Below, one piece after another: positions 22,501 to 32,323 of a stretch of 64,000 nt of DNA. Both the position numbers and the translations under genes were made by a program. A model generated the notes under the pieces. The model did no database searches, was not told where the DNA came from, and saw nothing but the letters and a program-made list of their open reading frames with translations. The DNA comes from Silene latifolia (lineage: Eukaryota > Streptophyta > Magnoliopsida > Caryophyllales > Caryophyllaceae), in NCBI RefSeq assembly GCF_048544455.1, contig NC_133534.1, positions 221,802,292-221,866,291 of the forward strand, in the 5' to 3' direction. Every line of letters starts with the position of its first letter. Position 1 is the first letter of the stretch.

Positions 22501-25500
22501 ACTGTAATTTCATGCTCAAAAGAAGTCACTACTGGTATAGACTCGTTTTCTGGTACACACAGTTCGTTGAACATGTTGTGGGCGTTTTTCTTTTGTTCAT
22601 CTTCGGCAAAATGGTACTTTTATGTTGCTCATGATCAAATTCAGCAGCTTTATCACTCTCCATTTTTGCACTTTGAACCATTTCCCGTATAAAATCTGGC
22701 AGAGGCATTTCGTCGAACACCTGGTGTGCTTGAATTACAGAAGTTGTAGTGCTCGTAATACCTTCAGTCGGAAGGTTGTGCACCTGATTTTGGCATAAAT
22801 CATTAGCAGGCGCTTGAGGATTTGGTGTAGGAAATTCGTCGAACACCTGTTGTGCTACACAAAAATTTGTCTCCCTCGCCTTTAATATTCTTGTCCGAGC
22901 CTCAAAATCTTCATCTACTTCAAATGTTCTAGGCGAAATTTTGTCGAACACCTTCTGCTCACCAGTGACCATTGCTCCCTTTTTCGAAATATATGAGTTC
23001 AACACACTCATTTCATCAAACAACTCGTCTGCAATAGGAAGTGGTGCTTCATGTTGAGTAATTTTTTGTTTCCTGGGCTTCAACACCTCTTTAGGTACCT
23101 TAACGAGAGCAACACCTTCACCGTCCTAACCAAAAGTAAACCTACATTTATGATCAGGTGCACTGTCACAAATATGGTCGACAGACCATAATTCGTCACA
23201 CTACAAGCACAAATCCCTGACTCTTCTTGCATTCATGGCACTCTTGGTAGTGAGTATGTAGGAAGTGATGATGCCATCTTGCTTTTGCATCTGCAATTCG
23301 TTCTTCATCTGAGCCGTCAAGCCTCAAACTCTTGTAGAATTCTTCGATGATAATTCTCAATCTTTTTGTGAATTTTTTTTTTTTGGGATATGATGGCAGT
23401 CACTAGTCCGAGGATGGAGTAGCTCTGATACCACTTTACAACTGTTCGATTTTTGGAATCGATAGGTTGCGCACACTATAACCTGCAGTGGGTTGGGTGG
23501 AGAATACCACTTGGGATTATAGAAAATAACCAATGAAATAGAGTTGATTAAGGAAGAAGGTGATGAAAATAGATTTCTTGTTAAACAATATTCTTGATTA
23601 CACTCTAAATGGAGAATGAGGCTTATATAACTGTTAGGAAATGCAAGTAACTAAAATGAGTAACGAGAGTAAACTACCCTTCCTCTTAAAAACGGTGTGT
23701 ATCATACCATCATTATACCAAATTAGACTCTTATTGCGACCTTTTCGTTGCATTGATACATTAATTAATTGAGATTACCGTCTGTATTACAATAAGTGGA
23801 TATTTAATTCAAGGTTGGCATGTCTTTTCTATATCACATTTAACTAATGGTATAGTATTTTCATTGTACTTTTAGAGCTCCAGGTTTGAAGATAGCAGCT
23901 TTTCGAGCCTGTGCTGGACATGGACCAGTCAGCATTCATAAAGAAGACAAGTCAAGTCCCTCTGAGCTTCATTTGTTCAGAACTGATAGATCAGTTACAT
24001 CTAGGACATGCAATTGCACAGTACTTGTTCCCAGACTATTCTCAGTCGGGTGTCGATGTCTTTCTTCTCAAGCAGGCGCTAAGAGTGGTGGAGAGGAAAA
24101 TGATGATTTGGAAGACGGGTTTTCTGAGCTAGAAGCCCCGGAAGCTTCTGCAACAACCGAGGCGAAAGTTGTAGATGGTGACAGTTCTGCTGACTCTGCA
24201 TCTGATTCTGAGTCTGACTTATCTAGTCTTGACGATGCGAGTTTGGAAGAGACATTGGAAACTGATCTACTTGGAGAAACAGAGGAGGATGCGGGCAAGG
24301 CAGCATCAAAGAAGAAATATGCACCCTCACCTCTGTTAAAGTTAATTTTGGAAGAGTCAGGTCCATCTATGGCTGGTGCTCTCGACAAGTATTTTGAGGA
24401 CAAGGAGTTTAGTCGCCCTGAAGTATATGAAAGTTTGCTGAACCTTCGTCGACGCAAGCTATTTGGGAAGGCATTGCAGGTGTGTTTTTGCGTGATCAGT
24501 ATACTCTCTTGTGCTCTGTAGATGAGTCTGTAGCTATGCCATGATTTTTGTTCTCAGATTTATCTTCGTTACTGTTTGACATTCATAGTTATTTTCCTTT
24601 TTCTATACCAATTGGGCTTCTTACGTAGAAGTGATGATAATTGGTATATTTCTCTTGCAAGTTTTAGATGAATCCTACCTTTTGAAGGGGGGCTCTTAAA
24701 TAGCTGAGCTACCGCCGTTCAACAGAGCGATCAAATAGTGGGTACAACTTCAATTGACCTATTTAATTCCAAGGGCATTGAATTTCGACCACAAACTTCA
24801 ATTTGCCGTTATATATAATTTGGATTTACAATGATGCTTTTAACTAAATGTTGCTAATCTTAACGAGCAGCAAAATATTACCTTTGTTGAGTTGTATTAG
24901 TTGTGTCTCAACCTGCAATGATTGAGAGGCTTGTTGTTAAATCTACTTTCTTGACAAACTGGGGTTTTGCCTTGTTTCGACTCTGTATAGCTGTTGGATG
25001 TACTGAATTTGAGGAACAAAGGAATTTTTCTTCTGCTTGTATTTCAAATGCATATTATCCACGACATATTACTCAGCAGAATCTTTTGTTTTACAGCTGT
25101 CAGAATGGTTCGAGAAGAGAGAGGATTCTGATTTTTCGGAGCGAGACTATGCATCCAGGGTTGATCTGATTGCAAAGGTACGCGGGCTTCATAAAGCAGA
25201 GAGCTATGTTGACAGTATACCCAAATCCTTCAGAGAGGAGGTGGTCTACAGAACTTTGCTAGCAAACTTTGTGACGGCTAGACGTTTGGATAAAGCCGAA
25301 CAACTCTTCAATAAAATGAAGGATCTAGGTTTCCCGATCACGGTTTTCACTTGCAACCAGATGCTACTTCTTTACAAGAGAAGCGATAGAAGAAAAATCG
25401 CTGATGTGCTTTTAATGATGGAGAAAGAGAATCTTAAGCCTTCTCTGTTTACTTATCAAGTGTTGATTGACACAAAAGGCCATTCAAGTGATATCCATGG

Positions 25501-26344
25501 CATGGAGCAAGTTATTGAGACCATGAAAGCCGAAGGCGTAGAACCTGGCATCCGTGTTCAAGCCATTTTGGCTAGACACTATGCTTCAGCCGGACTCAAA
25601 GAAAAGGCCGAGGACGTTCTAAAAGAGATGGAAGAGACTGACTTGAAGAACAACCGTTTTATCTACCGTACTGTCCTCCCTATCTATGCAAAGCTTGGGA
25701 ATGCTGAGCAAGTAGAAAGAATCTGGAAATTTTCAGAGTCAAGCCCTCGACCAGCAGATTGTTTTGCTGCTATTGATGCCTTTGGAAAGCTTAAGAACAT
25801 CAAACAAGCAGAAGCCATCTTTGAGAAAACGATAAAAACAAACATGAATTCCACTAGGCCCTACACTATAATGCTCAAAGTTTATGCAGAAAACAAGATG
25901 TTAAGCAAAGCAAAGGAGCTACTTAACCGCATGGGAGATGCTGGTTGTGCTATTGGACCAATGGCTTGGGATTCACTGGTCAAGCTCTATGTCGATATAG
26001 GGGAAGTTGAGAAAGCCGACTCGGTATTGCAAAAAGTCGTTCAACAGACCCCAAGACTCAGGCCAATGTTTAGTACCTATATGACCATTTTAGACCAGTA
26101 TTCTAAAAGGGGTGATGTTCATAATGCTGAGAAAATTTTCCAAAGGTTGAGGCAAGCGGGTTATGTTGCTCGTGCTATGCCATTCCATGCTCTTCTCCAA
26201 ACATACATAAATGCCAATGTTCCAGCTTATGGGATAAGGGAGAGAATGAAGGCTGATAATTTGTTCCCGAACAAAGCTTTGGCTGCCCAATTGGCTCTTG
26301 TGGACGCATTTAGGAAGACGACTGTGTCGGAGTTACTTGATTGA
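19590..26344 (+). CDS. Mitochondrial P-class pentatricopeptide repeat protein (PPR596/At1g80270-like)
   Basis: Three exons by my reading: 19590-19627, 23876-24479 and 25097-26344, with GT/AG borders and phases that join without a stop (629 codons; At1g80270 has about 596). The N-terminus MLAIRRASAFSLRAPGLK is Arg/Ser-rich with no acids, fitting a mitochondrial presequence, and a second basic stretch ends CRCLSSQAGAKSGG. An acidic Ser/Glu-rich region follows (residues ~85-150). The last exon is a run of degenerate 35-residue PPR motifs (VVYRTLLANFV, FTYQVLIDTKG, RPYTIMLKVYAENK, STYMTILDQYSKRG). No E or DYW domain is present, so it is P-class: a sequence-specific RNA binder. Its Arabidopsis relative acts in mitochondria and influences RNA editing of rps3. 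The coding exons look intact. Intron 1 is bloated by an LTR element, and a MULE sits at the promoter. Confidence 0.88.
20112..20116. other. Target-site duplication (left) of the intron LTR element
   Basis: TACCA, repeated at 23705-23709. Confidence 0.75.
20117..20398 (-). repeat. LTR (3' copy) of the intron element
   Basis: Matches 23434-23704, with a small insertion and several substitutions. Confidence 0.85.
20476..21210 (-). pseudogene. Unrecognised open frame of the intron LTR element
   Basis: A 244-codon open frame on the minus strand starting MFGIMFEDKSVFMGDG, with no family I recognise. It contains several Trp/Phe-rich segments (SWRNHNNLKNARIFLDYL, NEVENWFFVCTLSGY). It lies downstream of the gag remnant where pol would be expected, and may be part of one longer frame that also includes 21394-21720 and 22254-22574. 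Function unknown. Confidence 0.35.
21733..22262 (-). mobile_element. Poly(A)-tailed retroposon (truncated LINE or SINE-like)
   Basis: On the minus strand the insert ends GAATTGATCTTTTACTTC plus a poly(A) run, a typical plant L1 3' end. A 16-bp direct repeat CCATACCAGCTTTTTT flanks it (21717-21732 and 22263-22278). It interrupts an open frame of the host LTR element: the frame reads on from DVGISKK to MVSVFSPQHNN when one repeat copy and the insert are removed. No reverse transcriptase is left. Confidence 0.7.
22254..23227 (-). pseudogene. Gag-derived frame with zinc knuckle and FDE-motif repeats
   Basis: The minus-strand frame begins near a gypsy-type zinc knuckle (C, then CDELWSVDHIC, interrupted by stops) at about 23230-23160, then runs through 23086-22529 and, after a frame change, 22574-22254. 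Four spaced copies of a motif like VFDEMPLP / VFDEFPTP / VFDKISPR / LFDEMSVL occur in the middle. The zinc knuckle suggests the end of Gag; the repeated segment is not a domain I know. Non-functional because of stops and a frame change. Confidence 0.45.
23422..23433 (-). promoter_or_regulatory. Primer-binding site of the intron LTR element
   Basis: TGGTATCAGAGC on the minus strand, matching the 3' end of initiator Met-tRNA, directly next to the LTR. Confidence 0.8.
23434..23704 (-). repeat. LTR (5' copy) of the intron element
   Basis: Pairs with 20117-20398. The terminal CA (minus strand) is mutated to AG. Confidence 0.85.
24480..25096 (+). other. PPR intron 2
   Basis: GTGTGT...TTTTACAG. 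AT-rich, nothing else recognised. Confidence 0.75.
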
Positions 26345-26856
26345 AGAGTGTGTTTATTTGATGACCGAGAAATATGGGCTAGAGTTTAGATTGGCCAAGG
26401 ATAAATTCTTGCGGTTGCTGAGGCATAGGCAAACGTTTATGTTTTTATTTTCGTTTTATGATTTGTTTTGCGCAATTAGAAATAGAACTTCTTGTCGTCC
26501 AAAACTGGCAATTTATTGTTCCTTGTACATTAGAATGATCGTCTGTTGGGAGTTGAATTGGCGTACCTCGTAAGTTTGGTAATCCCAAAATAATACTCTT
26601 ATTTTGACGTTTCTTAACTTAACATGTTCTGAAATTGGTTACAAATGTAACTGGATTACAATGTGTCTTAAAATAGGTAATAGTTATGTATTTGTGCAAT
26701 GTGTTACTAGTAGCCACTTTAGAGTTAATTAAGTATAATTGAAATGGTCACAGAGTGAGTTAAATTGGGTGTATTTTTAGTATGTTAACGGAGTTGTGTG
26801 CGATGTTAATCACTTAAACCAAAATGTGACAATGTGTAACCATTTTCTGTTTACCA
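26345..26856 (+). other. PPR 3' region, non-coding
   Basis: No gene is supported. It is likely the 3' UTR followed by spacer. Confidence 0.5.
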
Positions 26857-26887
26857 CTAGTTTAGGACCCGTGCAAAGTTGCACGGG
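26857..26887 (-). mobile_element. Helitron-like 3' terminus
   Basis: On the minus strand a 9-bp-stem hairpin (CCCGTGCAA / TTGCACGGG, loop of 2) is followed 7 nt later by CTAG and then a host T, the layout of a Helitron 3' end. The element would extend rightwards into 26888-27697. No 5' TC end was identified, and the gypsy insertion at 27698 may have separated it. Confidence 0.45.
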
Positions 26888-27697
26888 CGTGTATAGATTG
26901 TATATTTAAATTTTTTCGCAAATTCTTATATTTACAACATTGTTTTGGTTTCTTATTTGAGGTAATTGATTTCCCATATGTTACATGAAAATTATATACT
27001 TGACATACAATTACAAATACAATACTTTTATAACAGTATAATCTACATATTTAAATTATAGTATTTTTTTTTTTCAAAATAACATTAGTATTAAGAGAGT
27101 ATTAATTGTAAAAAACATAGTTATACTCTTGTTGTATATTATGCTTACACCCGTCGTATCTCATATCTTTGATTAGAGCATGCATATGCCGACATGTTTA
27201 CACCTATGTTAAAGTATGTTAATAATTTCAAATATCGGAAAATTTTACCATATAGGATAAGTTTTGAAATGTTTGCACAAAAATTAAAATTGAAATGAGG
27301 ACAAAATAAAAAGTAGAATTACTAATTAAGTCAAAACAATATCAGTTAACGTATACACTTGAAAACTCGGCATAAAAGGAAAGAACGCTTATGAGTATAC
27401 ACATTATGATATCTCTATAAATTATTTTCTATTTGATATACTAATCAGTATATGTAAATGATCATACTAAAACCTCTCTGAGCTTTTGAAATTATTTTAC
27501 GACCCGTTAATTGCGAAACATATTTGGTCTCTATGTCCCATAACATTACTCGTGTCTCATATCTTTTGATGTACACATTCAAAAGTCATAAACTAAGTTG
27601 AATTTATTTTTTAGTTTCAAGGTATTCAATATTTGACTGGTAGAAATTGGTACAAAATCAATTTAAAAATCAATTTGAGGTTCATTTTTATTAACAT
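26888..27697. other. AT-rich non-coding stretch, possibly Helitron interior
   Basis: No coding sequence recognised. Confidence 0.4.
27693..27697. other. Target-site duplication (left) of the Tat-type gypsy element
   Basis: AACAT, repeated at 38490-38494. Confidence 0.85.
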
Positions 27698-28294
27698 TGT
27701 TCCGGGTGTAATTCCGAAGCAAGTATTGTTACCACTCGTGGCTTGTAGAATGATGTCTTTGACTGAATCCTCCTTTTGGCCTCTCCTGAAACAATGAACA
27801 AACTGAGGGCTCGGCTTTGGCCGAGCGTACTCACTCCGACGCCCAAGTCAGTGAACTTGAAGAGATAAGTTATGTGTTACTTGGCTAAGTATATATTGTA
27901 GAGAGATAAGGAAGATATTACCAGATTATAGGGTATTTAGGTTATGATTTTTGGGATCCTTTCCTCAATGAGGGTTGAGGAGTATTTATAGACTTTCACC
28001 TTTTGTCACGTAGTGGCCAAGTGGCCAAGTGGCTAGCAGGTGGAAAGACTGATCTACCCTCGGCCGAGGGACCCATGGCAGGCCGGCGGGCCCTGTTGAC
28101 TCGCCACCGAGGGGTCTTGGATATGAGTACGCGGATATGTGCCCTACGGCTAGTTGTCCCGGTAGAGACCCAAGAGACAGCCGACGGGCCGCGTCGGTTC
28201 GGTTAGGGTTGTCTAAGTCGTTGACTTGTTGTGGATATCTTTGACCTTGCTCAATATGTTGACTCGGTCGGTGGTGCGAGAATATGCCCCATCA
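27698..28294 (-). repeat. 3' LTR of the Tat-type element
   Basis: On the minus strand it begins TGATGGGGCATATTCTCG and ends CCCGGAACA. TATAAATACT at 27990-27981 is a likely promoter box. A purine tract (GCTGGGGGCAAAT on the minus strand) abuts it. Confidence 0.9.
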
Positions 28295-28968
28295 ATTTGC
28301 CCCCAGCGTAGTCTATGCCGTGGTATGGGCTCCGATGTATGTTGAGCGTATATTCTGCGCAAGTAAAAATTTTCTGTCCCGGCTTCTTCTATCTCGGCTT
28401 GGTTCTGCTTAGGCCGTACCATATCCCCCCTCCACATGGATGTGTAAAGGGCATCCGATGTGGAAAAGAAAGTGACGCTGGCCGAGACCAGGGTTGAGAG
28501 TGCCGGTTGTCTTTGATTGCCCCGTACCGTGCTACCTAGCTTGGTTGATCATGTGGCCGGCGGAGAACAGATACTTAGGAATTTGTTGAGGAAGATGAAT
28601 AGGCAAAGAGATATGAAGGGGCGTGTTGAAGACGCTTGGTCACTGTTGCGTTGATTGACGTTCAACTGTTGCAACGATTGACATTCCGTGGTTGCATGTC
28701 TGACACGTGTCTGTTCGCTGATTGGCTGACGTTTCATGGGCTGTGCCTTGATTGGTCCTTCTTCGTGGGCTTTGCTCTATAAATAGAGCAGTATGCCCCA
28801 TGATTTCTGCACAAAGTTCATTTCCTCAAAAAATTTTCTTCTTCCTTAGATTTTCAAGGGTTTCCTTCTCTTCAAATCTTCAGAATCGTCACTTCGGCGT
28901 AGCACTTTTTCTTCAAGGTAAACAAACAAATTTTCCAACTTTTAATTGTTAGGTTTTTTGTTGTGAAC
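28295..28968 (+). promoter_or_regulatory. Promoter and leader of the antisense gene
   Basis: TATAAATAG at 28778-28786, some 190 bp before the ATG at 28969, gives a canonical TATA box on the plus strand, opposite to gag-pol. A possible small leader intron starts at GTAAAC (28918). It lies directly inside the 3' LTR, so the antisense gene has its own promoter. Confidence 0.6.
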
Positions 28969-31148
28969 ATGTCTTCTGCTGACGCCGGACCTAGTAACCG
29001 TGCGCCGGAGGGTTCCCCGTCGCGTCTTGATGAAGAGGAGGCACTGGATGCCATCCCGCTAAGGTCCGGGGGTCCTAGGTCTCCTTCTCCCGAAGTTGAC
29101 CCAAAAGTTTTGGAGGATTGGGAGGATGATGATGAAGCTGATGAAGACTTTGATGATGACGGTGAGGAAAGGACTCCTTCTGATGGGGATAGGCCGCTTC
29201 TCCTGGATCACGGCGAGGCCTGTACGACTGGTCTTGATCGTGCCTGGACCAATAAATTTGCCAGTTGTTCCGGTGAAACTCTTTTCGAGGGTCATTTCTC
29301 CTTCGGTGAGGGGTACAAAATTGTTATCCCCGAGGAGGGTCAGGCGGTCTGTTGCCCTCCCCCGGGCCATATCGGCGTATACATTAGGCACCTGGAGTAT
29401 GGGCTTCGGTTTCCTTTGAATGAATACGTCACGGCCATTATCAAAGCTATGAACGTCGCTGTGGCTCAACTGCATCCGTTGGCCATTAGGACGATAGTCG
29501 GCTTCGTGTGGCTCTGTCTCTTTAAGGGGGAGGTCCCAACAGTTAACTTATTCCGCCGGCTTCATCATCTTCGGCCATCAAATTCCGGTAAGGTGGGGTG
29601 GTACAGCGTGCATATGGAGCCGGGCTACGTTTCCGTGTCCAAGATTACTTCTTGTAAGGACTGGAAACGGCGGTGGGTGTACGTCCAAGTGCCGGAGGAC
29701 TACCCATTGCCTCGGTCTTTCCAGAGCCTTATTCACTTGCGGTGCGAGAACCGGGGAGAATATGAGAAATATATCTCCCGGGGTAAGCTTAAGATGGACG
29801 CTTCGAAGGTCTATCTTAATGCGGATGAGAAGCGGGCGTCTGTTTGTTTGATCTTTGAGAAGGGATGGATGCCCCGACTCAGATTATTCTTGAGGATGAG
29901 TTTGCTTTCTTTGCGTCGGCCTCATCGGCCCTCAACCGGGGTGAGTAGGGTCGGTGTGAGGCCCATCTTTGTCTCTGTTATGTACATTTTTAGAGCTTTG
30001 TTTTATTTCTTCTACTTAACTCTTGCTTCGTTTCCTTTGCAGACCATTTTGGCCCGGATCTGTCGGAGGATATCCTTGAGAGAATAGGGCTTGATAAGGA
30101 CAAGAACGTTGTCAATTTGCATCCTAAGGCCCAAACTCGTGATCGCAGACCGACTCCCACCGACCTCATGGATCAGCAGCTGAAGGCACTGGATCCGGCG
30201 GTGGCTCAAGCACGGGTTCTCGAAGGCATGCCGAAGAGAAAACCAAAGGCAGCGTCCAGGTCGGCGACGGCGTCAATCCCAACTCCCTCTTCGATCCCGG
30301 CGGTCCAGACGGAGCCGGTGGAGGTCGTCGATATTACCGATGAGGAGGCAACTGTTGCGAAGGGCCCTCCTCCTCCCAAGAAGAGAAAAGAGCCACTGTC
30401 TGCTTCCACCGTTGCCGGGGAGAAGAATGACTCAGCCGGCCCTCCATTTAAGAAGGTCCAGACTGGTATGGATCTAACCTGTGGTTCAGACTTAGCTGGT
30501 TCATTAGGCATTCCCAATGACAGACTCTCTGACGTGTCAATGAACGTTGACATGGATGCTCTGTGTGAATTTTTTGTAGATCCGCCGTCGGCAGTCGTCG
30601 TTCTTACTGAACGACAATTAGAGAAGCAGCCTGAGAAGGCGGGTGATAGAAATGTCACCGTTGACTCCTTACTCCAGAAGGTTCCCCCCGCCGAGCTTGT
30701 GGCGGAGGGTACGAGAATATACAAGAGGCTGGCGAAGTGGACTCAACTAGCCGGCTCCCACATTATGGAGCAAGAAAAGGCCATGGCTCAAGCTGGGCCA
30801 CTGATCGAACGGCTTAAGCTTGATCTTTCCGCTGCGAAGGGGGAAGCCGGGAAGGCTAAGCTGGACCTCCTTGCTGCCCGAAAGCGTGAGGAGGAAGCTG
30901 AGAAGCTGCTCTTGGCCGAAAAGGCCAAAGTTGAGGCTGCTGATGCCACCGTTGCCAAGCTTCTGGAGGAGCGGGACAGGTATAAGGGCGGTTATGACGC
31001 CGTGGTTGCCAAGAGGGAAGAATGGAAGGATCTGTACTTGGCCCAGTCGGAGGCACATATGGGCACAAGGGCTATCCTTGCCCAAAGGGAGAAAGATATT
31101 GAGATGCTTCAAACTGAGCTCATCCCTAACATGTGCGCCCCGGATTAG
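28969..31148 (+). pseudogene. Antisense ORF of the Tat element, Transposase_28 (PF04195)-type protein
   Basis: Exon 1 (28969-29940) starts MSSADAGPSNRAPEG, with an acidic stretch (WEDDDEADEDFDDDGEE) and then the 'putative gypsy type transposon' region (PPPGHIGVYIRHLEYGLRF, LHPLAIRTIVGFVWL). An intron of 102 bp (29941-30042, GTGAGT...TTTGCAG) leads to exon 2 (30043-31148) with basic patches (PKRKPK, PPKKRK) that could be nuclear localisation signals and a long coiled coil (LDLLAARKREEEAEKLLLAE). A 1-nt frame change near 29872-29880 is needed to join the frames, and another near 31133 likely cut off the C-terminus, so this copy looks broken. Such antisense ORFs are known in Tat-lineage elements; their role is unknown. 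Confidence 0.7.
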
Positions 31149-32323
31149 GGAAGCCGAGAAAGCGACGGGGAGGCAATCAAGAAGCTCGTTCTGAAGGCTC
31201 CTTCCCGTGGCAAGCATTTGACGAGCTTCGGATGAGATGGCGTCTTTGCGGAAAAAGCGGTTGCGGAGAAGGCGGAGGCGGCGAAGCGGCTCGGATAGCC
31301 GAGGCAAGGCGGCCTATGATGCAAAGGTGAAGGAGGTCGAGAGAGGAGGCCGAGAGGCTAAAGGCGGTGAAACAGAAGCGCAAGTCACCTTCTCGGGTCA
31401 CCCACCAAAAATGATCTTTTTGATGTCGCCGTTGGCGAGCAGCCAATGAGCATAGGGAGACGGGCGGTCGTCACCGGGTTCCCAGAAGCATCTCGGATAG
31501 CTTTAGCTGTTCGGGGGCCAACTATTGAGCCTTTCCTCCCTGCCATCTTTTGGCGCTTCAAATGATATGTTTGTAACCTTTTGCTTTTCTTTTCCTTGTT
31601 TTGTTGTAAAACTCTTGGTAGGTTGTGTTTAGGCTATCCCAATGGGGACGGCCGTCCCCGTATTCTCCTTGTAATCATTTTCAATAAAGTTTGTCTTATT
31701 TGCCCTCGGCTTGGCGGGTTTTGATCCGATTCTTCACTTGTCTTCTTGCGTTATTAATTGAGCGTTTTTTCATTTTTACCTTCGGCTGGCCGAAGCGGTT
31801 AGAATGCGTATCTGTTGTGTTTAACGTCTTTTTAAACATGTTGGCATGTTGGTCGCTTCCTCTTTCACTCTCGGTCTTGGCCGAGGCGTCCGATTTGCGC
31901 TTCCCAACCGCCGCTGTGAACATGTTAGCGTATCTGTAGGCATATTGATCGCTTCCTCTGCCAGGCCTTCTGTTGGCCGAGGCGGCTAGAATTGCGTCTC
32001 AACCGCACCGAGTATACGTTGCTTTTAGCGTATCGGTCGTTTGTGTCCCCGTCGGGGTTAACGACGCGACAGCGTTCAGTATCTGACACATATTGATCGC
32101 TTCCTCTGCGGACCTTCGGATGGCCGAGGCGGCTATATTTGCGTCTCAACCTGCATCGAGTATACGTTTCTTTTTCTTGGGGTGGGCTGCCGGTGGCAAC
32201 CGTCGGCGTCTACCTCGAAACGACTATGGAGGGGACAAGCACTTTGATGGAAAACTCGGGTGATTCTTCATTTGATATAATCATGCGTTGGGGTGCCCAC
32301 AATGGGTTTGGACACCTCCGCCG
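31149..32323. repeat. Spacer with TTGGCCGAGGCGG repeats between convergent genes
   Basis: Three to four degenerate units of roughly 130-155 bp share GATCGCTTCCTCTGC, TTGGCCGAGGCGGCTA, TTGCGTCTCAACC and CGAGTATACGTT (about 31780-32175). The spacer lies between the 3' end of the antisense gene and the 3' end of pol. Confidence 0.6.

Larger units (their letters stand above)
20117..23704 (-). mobile_element. LTR retrotransposon in PPR intron 1, no pol
   Basis: LTRs of 282 and 271 bp (20117-20398 and 23434-23704) begin TGTTACAAC (CTTTACAAC in the right copy) and end TGTGTATCA. The primer site TGGTATCAGAGC (minus strand) lies at 23422-23433 and a purine tract (AGGGGTCGGAAA, minus strand) lies next to the left LTR, so the element runs on the minus strand. 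TACCA flanks both sides. The internal 3 kb has a gag zinc-knuckle remnant and unfamiliar open frames but no reverse transcriptase or integrase, so it is non-autonomous. It is further split by a poly(A) retroposon. Confidence 0.8.

Noticed and set aside
24068-24457. Open frame of 129 aa on the minus strand
   Set aside because: It is the shadow of PPR exon 2, caused by its Ser/Glu-rich codons.
25037-25096. Earlier ATG-like start for the PPR repeat exon
   Set aside because: It lies inside intron 2; the TTTTACAG acceptor joins exon 2 in frame and gives the known domain order.
30206-30724. Minus-strand frame of 172 aa within the antisense gene
   Set aside because: Complement of the plus-strand exon 2, whose coiled coil and splice junction are coherent; no domain on this strand.
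30747-31307. Minus-strand frame of 186 aa
   Set aside because: Shadow of the coiled-coil coding region.
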